A stretch of 64,000 nucleotides of DNA from contig NZ_CP059674.1 of NCBI RefSeq assembly GCF_014068355.1, positions 124,001-188,000 on the forward strand, given 5' to 3'. The notes under the pieces were generated by a model. That model did not search any database. It was given only the letters and a program-made list of their open reading frames with translations, and was not told the origin of the DNA. This DNA is from Mycoplasma tullyi (GTDB lineage: Bacteria; Bacillota_I; Bacilli_A; Mycoplasmatales; Mycoplasmoidaceae). Numbering within the stretch: position 1 is the stretch's first letter; every line of letters begins with the position of its first letter. Below are positions 50,031 to 60,900 of the stretch, one piece after another. A program made the position numbers and the translations under genes.

Positions 50031-52982
50031 ATGTTATTTCTAAAAAAATTTCATGCCCAAGGGTTCAAATCTTATGCTGATAACATTAGTTTCACATTCG
50101 ATGAACATGTAACAGGAATTGTTGGTCCTAATGGGTCTGGTAAATCAAACGTTGTTGATGCCTTGAAGTGAGTTCTTGGCGAACGTTCGATGAAGAACCT
50201 AAGAGGTAAAACCAGTGATGACGTTATCTTTTTTGGGTCACAAGCAAAACCAGCATCTAAGTTTGCTGAAGTAAGCTTAACGTTTGATAACTCTCAAGGT
50301 TACTTACACGATAAACGTAAAGAGATCACGGTTACCAGAAGAGTGTATCGTGGTAGCGGGGTATCTGAATACTTAATTAATAATGAACCATCATCACTTA
50401 AAGAGATTAATGATATCTTTCTAGATTCTGGTTTAACTAAAGGTTCGTTATGTATCATTTCACAAAACACCGTATCTAGTTTTATTGAAGCTAAACCAGA
50501 AGATCGAAGACAGATCTTTGAAGACGCTGCTGGGATTGGAAGATATGCCAAGAAAAAACAAGATGCAATTAGACAGATCGCAAGAACCAACGATAATTTA
50601 AAAGAAATAACAACAATCGTTAACGAATTAAATCGTGATCTTAAGAAGTTAAGTCAACAAGCTGAAAAAGCTAAGTTGTATGCTGAAACAAAAGAAAAAC
50701 TTAAAGATCTTGAAATAACCCTATCAGTTAATGAATACTTAATCTCACAAAAAGAGATTCAAGCATTATCTGAACAGATTGCTGAAATCGACGAACGTTT
50801 ATTAAAAAACGATCCTCAATTGCAGATCAATCAAGAAAAGTTAGAAGCATTTAAAAAACGCTATAACAGTGCTGATCAAAATGTTCAAAAAATTCAGGAC
50901 GAATTACAAAAAATCTACGATGAAATCGTTCTATTAGAAAAACGTAATGTCTTTAATGATTTGCAACTAAAATCAGATTTAGATTCTAATGATAAGAATA
51001 AAAAGATTAATGCGTTAGAACAACTATTAAAATCATCTGAAGAACAATTAAAAAAATACTTTGATCTAATCACAACTTGAGAAGAAGAATTAAAAGAAAA
51101 AGACGTTGATAAAACTGATTTAGCTAATGAACTAGAAAACCTAAAAAAATCATTAGCATCTTATCAAGTTAAACGTTATGAAGCTAACTTGCAAGTTCAG
51201 TTTTATCAAAATCAAAAGATTAATCAGTTCGCACAAGATGCTGGTGTGCGTACGGTATTAAATAATAAAGATGCGATTGGTGGAGTTCATGGTGTTGTTC
51301 AAGACTTTATTCAAGTTGAACCTCAATTTGAAGTGGCGATCTCAACTGCTTTAAATAAAGCTGCTAAAAACATTATTGTTGATTCAAACCAAGACGCAAT
51401 TAATGCTGTTAATTTCTTAAAAGCTAATAAAGCAGGAAGAGCAACCTTCTTACCACTAGCTAACTTAAAAGATCGTGATGTTAAAGCAGAACACTTAGAA
51501 GTATTAGAACAAGTTGAAGGTTATTTAGGGATTGCTGCAAACTTAGTTAACTATCACGATCAATACGATCCAGCTATCCGTGCTTTATTAGGTCAGATCA
51601 TTATTGCTAGTGATCTTGAAGCTGCTACTAAAATCTCTAAATTCACATACCAACTTTATCGGGTAATCTCACTAGGTGGAGATATCGTTAATGCTGGTGG
51701 GGCAATCACTGGTGGTGCTGAATCAAAGCAAACTCACAGTTTATTTAATCTTGATGAAAAGATTGATACACTTAAAAACGAACTATTAGTTGCTGAAAAA
51801 AACATTAATGAACTTAATAAAAAACTAGAGTTCTTAAATGCAGATTATCTAAAAAAAGATAAAGAATACAACGAACAAAAGATCGCAGTTCAACGTTATC
51901 AAGATCTAATTGTGATCGAACAAAAGAAACTTGATGATTACAAGATCCAATACGAACAATTAACTGACAAAACCTTTGATGGTAAAGATGTTAAGTGAGA
52001 TGATAAAAAGATCAAAGATAAACTGTTTGATCTAGAAACTAAAAAAGCTACTTTAGTACAAGATCTAAAGATCAATCAAGAAGCTAAAGATATGTATCAA
52101 AAACAAGTTAACCAACTTGAAAAAGATGTAACTGTTTTCTATAAAGAGATCGATGAAGATAAAAATGATAAACTAAAAAGAAGAGAACAACTAACTAAAC
52201 ACGAAAACATTATCTATTTAGCTAAATCTAAGATTAATGAAGCTTATAATATGGCGATTGAGTTTGCGATTGAAAACTACAATAAGCCATTGCCAATCTC
52301 TTTATCTCAAGCACGTAATGAAGTCGTTAAGCTTCAAAGCACCCTAAATAATTTAGGGGCAATTAATATGGAAGCAATCCAAGAGCTTGATATCAAAAAA
52401 GAACGATATGAAAAACTTTATGGTCAACAACAAGAATTAATTAATGCTCGTGAACGCATTAATGAAGCAATCGTTCGATTAGATGAAAAAGCAATCTATG
52501 AATTTGATCAATTAATTAATAACCTTAACCAAGAATTACCTAAAACATTCTATTACCTATTTGGTGGTGGTAATTGTGAGATTAGATATTCTAATCCTGA
52601 AGAAAAACTAACCAGTGGGATTGAAGTGTTTGCTTCACCTCCTGGGAAGAATATTGGTAACTTAAATTTACTATCAGGTGGTGAAAAAGCTTTAGTTGCA
52701 CTATCAGTTTTATTTAGTATTCTTAAAGTATCTTCATTCCCACTGGTTGTTTTAGATGAAGCAGAGAGTGCACTAGATTTAGCTAACGTTGAACGTTTTG
52801 CTAATATCATTAAGAACTCTTCTAATCAAACCCAGTTCTTAATCATCACTCACCGTGAAGGAACAATGGTTAAATGTGATAAGTTGATTGGTGCAACGAT
52901 GCAAACCAAAGGTGTTACTAAGATGTTATCAGTGTCGTTACACCAAGCTAAAGATATGGCTGAAGAAGTTGAGAGTGAATAA
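50031..52982 (+). CDS. smc: Chromosome segregation protein SMC
   Basis: Condensin ATPase organising and segregating the chromosome. 983 residues, a little shorter than the usual 1,150-1,200. Walker A is GPNGSGKSN near residue 32; two long coiled coils (about 165-380 and 590-770) flank the hinge (about 395-550, [12 protein letters not shown] and [16 protein letters not shown]); the C-terminal ABC signature is [12 protein letters not shown] and Walker [12 protein letters not shown]. The stop shares one base with the ftsY start. Confidence 0.95.
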
Positions 52983-54028
52983 TGAGCTTTATTAAAAGAT
53001 TATTTAGTAAATTTAAGAAAAAGCCTGACACCGTTGAAGAGATCAAAAAGAAGAATCAAGAAAATTCTTTATTTGAATCAACCCAAGAAAAGTTTGATGA
53101 TGGCTTAAAAAAGAGTTCAAACTCTTTTTCAGAGATCATCAACCAACTATCAACTAAATACGTAAATATTAACGAAGCATTTTATGAAGATCTGTTTGAT
53201 GCATTTGTTCAATTAGATATTGGATATAATGCAACTAAAAAGATCGTTGATGCGATCGTTGAAGAGATCAAATACCAAAAAGTAGTTGATGCAACTCTAA
53301 TCAAACAGATCATTATTGATAAACTGTTTGTTTATTACATTCAAGATAGTGAAGTAAATATTGATCTAAATTATCAAGATGATCGACAAAATGTCTTTTT
53401 AATTGTTGGGGTGAATGGAGTTGGTAAAACAACATCGATTGCTAAGTTAGCTAACTACTATAAAAAGCTTAATAAAAAAGTGTTGTTGATAGCAGCTGAT
53501 ACATTTAGAGCTGGAGCAATCCAACAACTAAATATCTGAGCAGAACGATTAGGTGTAGATATCTATAAAGATGAATCTAAGAAAGATCCTGCTGCAGTTA
53601 TTTATGAAGGATTAAACTTTGCTAAACAACGTGAGTATGATTTAGTAATTTGTGACACTTCTGGAAGACTACAAAATAAAGTTAATCTAATGAATGAACT
53701 TAAAAAAATCAATAATGTGATTGAAAAGTTCATTGGTCGCAACGTTGATGAAACGTTGTTGGTACTAGATGCTACAACAGGTCAGTCTGGTCTAATCCAA
53801 GCTAAGGTCTTTCATGAAGTAAGTAAGATCACGGGAATCATCTTAAGTAAGATGGATTCATCTTCTAAAGGTGGAATCATTCTTGGAATCAAAGATCTAT
53901 TTAATATCCCGGTTAAACTAATTGGCTTGGGTGAGCAATTAGACGATCTTGTCAGTTTTGATCTGCAAAAATACTTAATTTCATTAACAGCTAATCTAAA
54001 TCTTGATTATGAAAAAACAAGCAATTAG
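52982..54028 (+). CDS. ftsY: Signal recognition particle receptor FtsY
   Basis: GTPase receiving SRP-ribosome complexes at the membrane. 348 residues: a short charged A domain (1-60), N domain, and G domain with [29 protein letters not shown] and [10 protein letters not shown]. Directly after smc (taATG), as in many Firmicutes; ylxM overlaps its end by 20 bases. Confidence 0.95.
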
Positions 54029-54329
54029 TTTTGAAGAATGAAATCTGCTAAATGAACTGTTCTCTTACTATCACAAGTTGTTATCTGATAAGATCAAACT
54101 CTATTTAGAAGAGTTTTTAATTAACAACTTGTCATACAACGAGATTGCTACCAACTACCAGATCTCAAAATATGCTGCTTATGATCAGATCAAAAAAGGG
54201 ATCGAACAATTAAAGAACTACGAACAGTTATTGTCACTAAATCAACTATCAAAACAAAGACTTAAGTTATATGATCAGATTCAAGATAGTGATCTAAAAC
54301 AAGCATTACTAATTCTTGAACAAAAATAA
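54009..54329 (+). CDS. ylxM: YlxM family helix-turn-helix protein
   Basis: 106 residues of the UPF0122 family, which lies next to ftsY/ffh and is thought to assist the SRP pathway. The HTH is visible in YLEEFLINNLSYNEIATNYQISKYAAYDQIKKG (about 34-66, sigma-factor-like). ATG 54009 is inside ftsY; TGA at codon 11 is Trp. Confidence 0.87.
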
Positions 54330-54386
54330 CTTATTTAAAAATATTAAAATTAATAGATTGAATAACAACATAAGGTAAATAAAGAT

Positions 54387-55013
54387 ATGTCATCAAAATT
54401 AAAATTAATTAAACCAATCGATTACGCTCATGAAGTAAAGATTACCCAATTCTTCATTGATCCAGCTATGATGGAACAACAACGTCAAAGAATTAAGGCT
54501 GCGTTACCTAAAGAAATGAACGACGAAACAATGATGCAATATGAATTGTTACAACTAAGTATTAAGGATAATGTGTTCTCAGCAATCATGAACTATTTGG
54601 CTGAACACTTTGAGTTTGAAATCGACCAAGAAGAAGTTAAAAAACTAGTTGAACAACTTAAATCTAGTGGACTTGGTGCTCAAAGAGAAGAGTTATTAGC
54701 TAATATGGCTGATAAGATTGTTAAGAAAGGTTTAATGTTTGATTACTTAGCAGAACAATGAAAAGTTAAAGTGTCTGATCAAGAAGTAAAAAACATGCTA
54801 GACATCTACTATGAGAAAACTAACCAATCAATCCATGATGTTTTAAATGATTCACAAAAATTTGAATCAGTACGTTCATCAATCTTTGAAGAAAAGATGG
54901 TATTAAAAACAATTAGTATGTTCTTAATCCGCTTTAATATGCAAAATCCTAATTATATGGATGATTCACAAGAAGAAAGCCAACCATCAGCTGAACAAAA
55001 GAGTGTTAATTAA
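54387..55013 (+). CDS. Trigger factor-related protein
   Basis: 208 residues, cytoplasmic, mainly helical. The part around residues 125-190 (KVKVSDQEVKNML..YYEK and later EEKMVLKTI) resembles the chaperone C-terminal domain of trigger factor; the ribosome-binding and prolyl-isomerase domains are missing. It may be a small chaperone. It overlaps the next gene by one base. Confidence 0.6.
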
Positions 55014-55297
55014 TGCTTAATACTGTTTTAATCGAAGGTTTAATAGATAGCTATAAGTGATCTAAGAATAAAACAGGTTTTTATGTAACAATTACACAAA
55101 AACGTAAATTTGGTAACCAAACCTATACTGATTATTATGTTATCTATGCTAATGATCAATTAGGTTTGGAACTAGAAAAATACGTACTTGAACACGAATA
55201 TCTTGCCATCAAGGGTGTTTTGACAACTTATCAAGATAAGAAAACTAAAGTTTGAAAAACACAGATTCTAGCTGAGAAAATTTTAGTCAGAAAATAA
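55013..55297 (+). CDS. Single-stranded DNA-binding protein-like (OB fold)
   Basis: 94 residues, too short for many gene finders and with TGA Trp codons. MLNTVLIEGLID, the basic middle (TQKRKFGNQTYTDYYVI) and LAIKGVLTTYQDKKTKVW follow the SSB OB-fold pattern. The acidic C-terminal tail of true SSB that recruits partners is missing, so it may be a second, specialised SSB or PriB-like protein. Confidence 0.7.
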
Positions 55298-55309
55298 CAA
55301 TATCAATAT

Positions 55310-57031
55310 ATGCTTAACTATTTTAATACTGCTTTACTAATGGTTCAAATGATCTTGAAAAAACAAGATCCTTTGATTAAGTTTGGTAATATGTCAGTTA
55401 ATGATCAAGGGTTTTATCTTGATTACTTATCAGAGAGTTTAAATATTAACCCAGAAGACTTTAATAAGCTAATTAAGTCATTAGCTAAACTGTGTTCATC
55501 AGCTAAACCGATTGCTTTATCTAGTGTTGATCTTAAAAAAGCTAATGAACTATTAAGTGATCAACCTTATCTATTAGAACTAATTAATGAAGCTAATCAA
55601 GATACAGTTAACTTAGTAACTGTAGATAATCATCATTATTATCTACCATCAACTGAACTAGTTGATAATACTAAACTTGTTAAGGCGTTTAATTTCCAAT
55701 CAGTAGGTGGAGCTTATTTTAAGGGTGATAAAGATAATGTTGTAATGGTAAGACTAAATGGTTTTGGGTTTGAAAACGACAAAGTGATGCAAGACTATTT
55801 GGAGATCATTGAAGAACAAAAGCAACGTGATCACCGTCGCATTAATAAGATCCTAGAATTATTTACCTTTAATCCGTTAGCGGGTGCTGGGATGCCGATC
55901 TGATTACCAAACGGTCAGATCGTGCGCCAGTTAATCGGGGATTATGTTCACAGCGTGCAAAAGAAATATGGTTTTATGGCAGTGAACACCCCGATTCTAG
56001 GTAATGTAGATCTTTATAAGAAATCTGGACATTACAATCACTATGCTAAAGATATGTTTCCCGAGATTGCTTTATTAGATGGGGACAAGATGATGTTAAG
56101 ACCGATGACATGTCCACATCACTGTTTGGTATATCTAAATAAGCAACGCAATTATTATGATCTACCAATGCGTTTATCTGAAGACGCATTATTACACCGT
56201 TATGAAGCTAGTGGGGGATTAACGGGTCTTGAACGGGTAAGATCAATGATGTTATTGGATAATCACATTTTCTGTCGATTAGATCAGATTAAAGCTGAGA
56301 TCTTAAATGCTTATCAAGTAATTAAAGAAGTGATTGGCACCTTTAATCTGAAGTTCCATCGCATTGATCTATCATTACATGATCCTAATGACAAGCAAGG
56401 ATTTATTGATAATGAAGAGATGTGAGCTAGATCTGAGAACCAATTAGAAGATGCACTTAAAGATCTTGGTTTAGAATACACCAAGCAAGTTGGTGAAGCT
56501 GCTTTTTATGGTCCTAAGATTGACTTCCAAGTAAAAACAGCACTAAATAAGATTATTACGGTATCAACAATCCAATTGGATTTCTCATTACCTAGTGAAG
56601 AGAAGTTTGATATTAAATATAAAACTAAAGATAACACCTTTGAGCAAGGTGTGATTATCCACTTAGGGATTATTGGAACATACGAACGATTCGTAGCAAC
56701 CCTATTAGAACAAACTAAGGGTGCACTTGATTTATGACTAGCTCCAAAACAAGCTGTGATCATTCCAGTTAATAACTCAGTTCATCTAGAAGGTTGTAAC
56801 CAGTTACTTGATAAGCTGTTATCTCATGATCTAAGAGTAAGTGTTGATAGTCGTGATGAGCGACTAAATAAAAAGATCCGTGATCATCAAGTTAATAAGA
56901 TTCCAGTGCAGATCATTGTCGGAGACAATGAATTAAAAAATCCAAACCTGATCACGTATCGATTATATGGAAAAGAAGATTCCAACCAACTAGAATTAAC
57001 CAAGTTCATTGAGTTATTTAAAAAACCTTAA
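55310..57031 (+). CDS. thrS: Threonyl-tRNA synthetase without editing residues
   Basis: Class II synthetase, 573 residues, lacking the N-terminal TGS domain. The remaining N-terminal part (1-180) is the former editing domain: the HxxxH site (expected near residues 6-12) reads without His, and the C-x3-H site (expected near 103-113) reads [11 protein letters not shown] with no Cys. The catalytic core keeps RPMTCPHH (zinc Cys) and [10 protein letters not shown] (zinc His), while the second zinc His (SLHGL in E. coli, from memory) is Thr in [11 protein letters not shown]. The anticodon domain is complete. Mis-charging with Ser is likely uncorrected, as reported for other mycoplasma synthetases. 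Confidence 0.92.
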
Positions 57032-57042
57032 TTAGTTATTCA

Positions 57043-57867
57043 ATGGATCAAAACAAACTATTAATAATCGATGTTGACCAACATCTGGTGTATGATCAAG
57101 GTTATGATATTGATCAATTAACTAAAACCATCCAAGAATTAAAAGAACATTTTGAGATCTTAATTAGTTCATCTAGTTGGTTCGAAAACATTATCAATTT
57201 TAATAACCTAATTAAATTAGGACTAAATGACATTAGTTATTTAGCAGCTAACGGGGCTTGTTTAAGAAAAAAGAGTGATCAGAAATTCTATTATGAAGCA
57301 TTCTTTAAAAAGAATGATTATGACTTAATAAATCATTTAGCTCTAATCAAACAATCGGGAATCTTAGTTAAGGGAGCAAGTGCTATTGATAGTTATGATA
57401 ATGTATTAGCAACCTATATCTTAAACTACAACACGATCAAACAAGCAAGAATGCGTTGAAAAGATCAGATCGAATGAAACAACGATTATAAGAGTTTTGA
57501 TCAAGAAATCCAAAAGATGTTAATTAACCAGATTTATCTGTTTAATATTAAAGAATGGATTAACTCCCCAGATTTTAACCAAACGATCTTAAAACACGAC
57601 CGGTTTAGTTTTATCCAACTTAATCAAACTGATGGGCTATTTATTAATAAAGAGATTAATAAGTATTCAACAATTAAAAAGCACTTTCCCAATACCTTTT
57701 TAATCTACTTGTCCTTACATAACCAAATTGATCTAGCAACCAGTCAACAATTCAATTACTTAGTAGTGCCAAATAATGTTGATCAAAGTGTTTTACAAAG
57801 TGCACATTTTGTCTTTAAACCAAATGAACTAAATCTTTTAATAGACAACTTAAAATCGATAATTTAA
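57043..57867 (+). CDS. Degenerate HAD-superfamily (Cof-type) protein
   Basis: 274 residues, the length of Cof-type phosphatases. The first motif reads LLIIDVDQHLV: the nucleophile Asp and second Asp stay, but the Thr/Gly-Thr end is changed. The final GDSxND motif is replaced by LSLHNQIDL, so the metal site is incomplete. Probably catalytically dead or altered. It follows thrS by 11 bases and precedes hlp3 by 113. Confidence 0.65.
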
Positions 57868-57980
57868 CAAGATTTTTATTATTTAATAATAAGTAAAACT
57901 CTTTAATCTCAATCCTTAAAAATAATTTAATATAAAGATATATTGAATTTAAAACTTGCGTTTAAATAAATGAGTGAGCA

Positions 57981-60900
57981 ATGATAACCAATCCTAAAAT
58001 ATATAAAAAAATCCTTAGTAATCTAGCAAAGTTAAAAAAGAAAGCATTCACTAAATATGCTGCTTTTGATTTTAACTTTGCTTATGACAAGAGTGGTAAG
58101 GTCTATCTTGTTGGGATAGATAATGAAACCAATCAAACCTTTAATCTGATTAAACCAGTCTTTAAATTCTTAAATAAACCATTACCAGCTGAATTATATG
58201 GTTTAGATCAACAACCATTTTATTTTGTTAATAACCATCATTATATTGATGCACTAAACCGAGATACTGGTGAACAAGAACTATTAAGATATAACGCGAT
58301 TGACCAATCATTAGTTAACGCTCAAACTAATGATGCTGTTGATCCGGCTTTTTATAGTGATTTAGAAGGTTATGATCTTGATTTAACTCAATATGGTGGT
58401 TCGTTATTAGATTTAGGTGATGAGATCATACCAGTTGAAGAACAACCAGTTGATGAAGAAGTGGTTGGTGAAGAACAACTAGGTGAAGAAGTTCCAGTTG
58501 AAGGACAAGAAGAGGTTGGTGGTGCAGCTGAACAAGCTCAAGGTGAACAACCAGTTGATCAAACTAACGTTGAACAAGTTGATCCAAATATGGAACAACA
58601 ACAAGTTCAACAAGCTGATCCTAATGTAGATCAAGCGCAATATGACCAACAAGGGTATGATCAAGGATATGACCAACAGGGTTATGATCAACAACAATAC
58701 GATCAACAAGGTTACGACCAACAAGCTTACGATCAACAACAAGCTTACGACCAACAAGGTTATACTGATCAAGCTACTGATTATGCTTATGATGATCAAC
58801 AATACACTCAACAACAATCTGATTATGTTGATCAAAGTCAACAGTATTATGATGAAACTCAACAATATGACCAACAAGGTTATGATCAAGGATATGATCA
58901 ACAACAATACGATAATACTCAACAAGTAGACCAACAGGGTTATGATCAACAGTATGATGATGCTCAACAATATGATCAAGGTTATGATCAACAATACACT
59001 GATCAAGCTTATGACCAACAAGGTTATGATCAAGTAGCTGATCAACAATACGATCAAGGATATGATCAACAACAATACGACGATCAACAACAATTTGATG
59101 ATCAACAATTAGATCAACCAGTTCAAGAAGTTCAACCTACACAACAAGTAGAAGATGTTGTTGATACTGTTGCTAATGAACCTGTTGTAGAAGTTCAACC
59201 AGAAGAACAACCAGTTGAGGTTGCTAAACCTGAACCTACTAAACCAGCAGCTAAGCCAGCACCTGCAAAACCTGAACCTACTAAACCAGCACAAGCTAAA
59301 CCAGGAGAAGCTAAGCAACCAAAACCTGGTAAGAAAACTGTTAAGTATGCAATTAAAAAACCAGATCCTAAACCAGAAGAAGTTAAGGATGAACCGGTTG
59401 TAGAAAATGCAGAAGTAATAACTCCAGTTGATCAAGTGGTTGATCAACCAGTTGAAGCTGCTAAAGTTGAAAAAGAAGAAGTTGTTGAAGCTACTAAGAT
59501 TGAAAAAGAACAACCAGTTGAAGCTGTAGAAGCTCAAAAAGAAGAAGTTGTAGAAGTAGCTAAAGAAGAGAATGAAGAACCAGTAGAAGTTACTGAAACT
59601 CAAGAAGATCAACCTGCAGAAGTTGAAGCTAAGAAAGAAGAACCTACTGAAGCTGAAGCAGAAGAAGCTAACAAAGAAGAACCTTCTCCAGCAGTTGATG
59701 CTGATGATGAAATCAAATTAGCTGAACCACAACCTGTTAAGAAAAAAATCAACTTAGACGATCTACAACAAATTCCAGTTGAGATCAAATTACCTAAGTT
59801 TGATACTCCTAACTTAACTCAACCTACAGCTGCTTCTGAACAAAAAGTAGAACAAGTTGTTCAGTTTGAAGTGCAACCAGTTGATGTTGTGACACCTCAA
59901 GCACAAGAACCTGTACTTGATCAACCATTACCTGAGTTTAAGTTTGAAGAAGATCAAGAAGTTGTATTAGTTTCACCTGAATTAGATGATCGTTACGATC
60001 TAATTGAAGAAGAAGACGATGACTTCTTTGTAGATAAGTTCAAACTAGAAGACATCAAATTAAGTGATGTAGTAGTTAAACAAGAACCAATTAAAGCTGA
60101 ACAACCTGTTCAACCAGCTCAACCTGCTCAAATTGTTCAACAACCAGTTCAACCAGTTCAACCAGCTCCACAACCTGCTCCACAGCAAGTAATAATTGAA
60201 GCTATCCCAGCTCCAGTTCAAGTTCAACCTCAAGTTGTTGCTCCACAACTAGAGATCTCTAAACTAGAAGAACTTGTTGAGATCAAAGAAGATACTTCAC
60301 AATCATTACATAAATTAGAAACCCTGATTGATGAAAACAAAAAGATCATTGATCAATTCAAACAACTTAAAGAAGAAGCTAAAAAATCTAATAGTAATAT
60401 CGACCTAGAAAAAGTTGGGAACCAATTAGTTGATTATTTAACTAATAAGTTAAATGAAAAAACACTAGATTCAAGTAAATCTCAACCAAGCTTAGCTGAA
60501 CAAATTAAGTTAGAAGAAACTAACAAGAAGCTGGTTGAACAACTAGTTCATGAACAAGTAAAACAATTAGTTCATGAACAAATTAAAGATGTTGTTCCAC
60601 AACAATCATTACAATCTAAGCGAGAAATAATTGAACAATTTATTGCTCACCAACCTAAAGAAGCTGCACCTAAACCATTCTTTGAAGAATCAGATGATCT
60701 ATTAGCAACTTTATCTAATAAATCAAAACAACGATCTTCTGAAAATTTAGACTTCTTAGTTCAACAAGTAGTTGATGATGAAGAAGATGACTTACCACCA
60801 CCTACTAGCTTTGAAAAACGTTCAAACCAAAACGTTCGTCAAAAACTAGATGAAATTAATCAAGTTGAAATTGAAGAAGCAGATGAACCTCAATTTGTTC

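Noticed and set aside
58620-59110. CRISPR-like array
   Set aside because: The repeats are short, lie in frame within a protein gene and have no unique spacers; no cas genes are nearby. The Cas4-like start of the 16991 gene belongs to the DUF2779 family and is not CRISPR evidence.
58479-59612. Long minus-strand frames opposite hlp3
   Set aside because: They are mirror products of the Gln/Asp/Tyr/Pro codon repeats, giving Leu/Ile or Phe/Trp-rich nonsense; the plus-strand frame is a known family.
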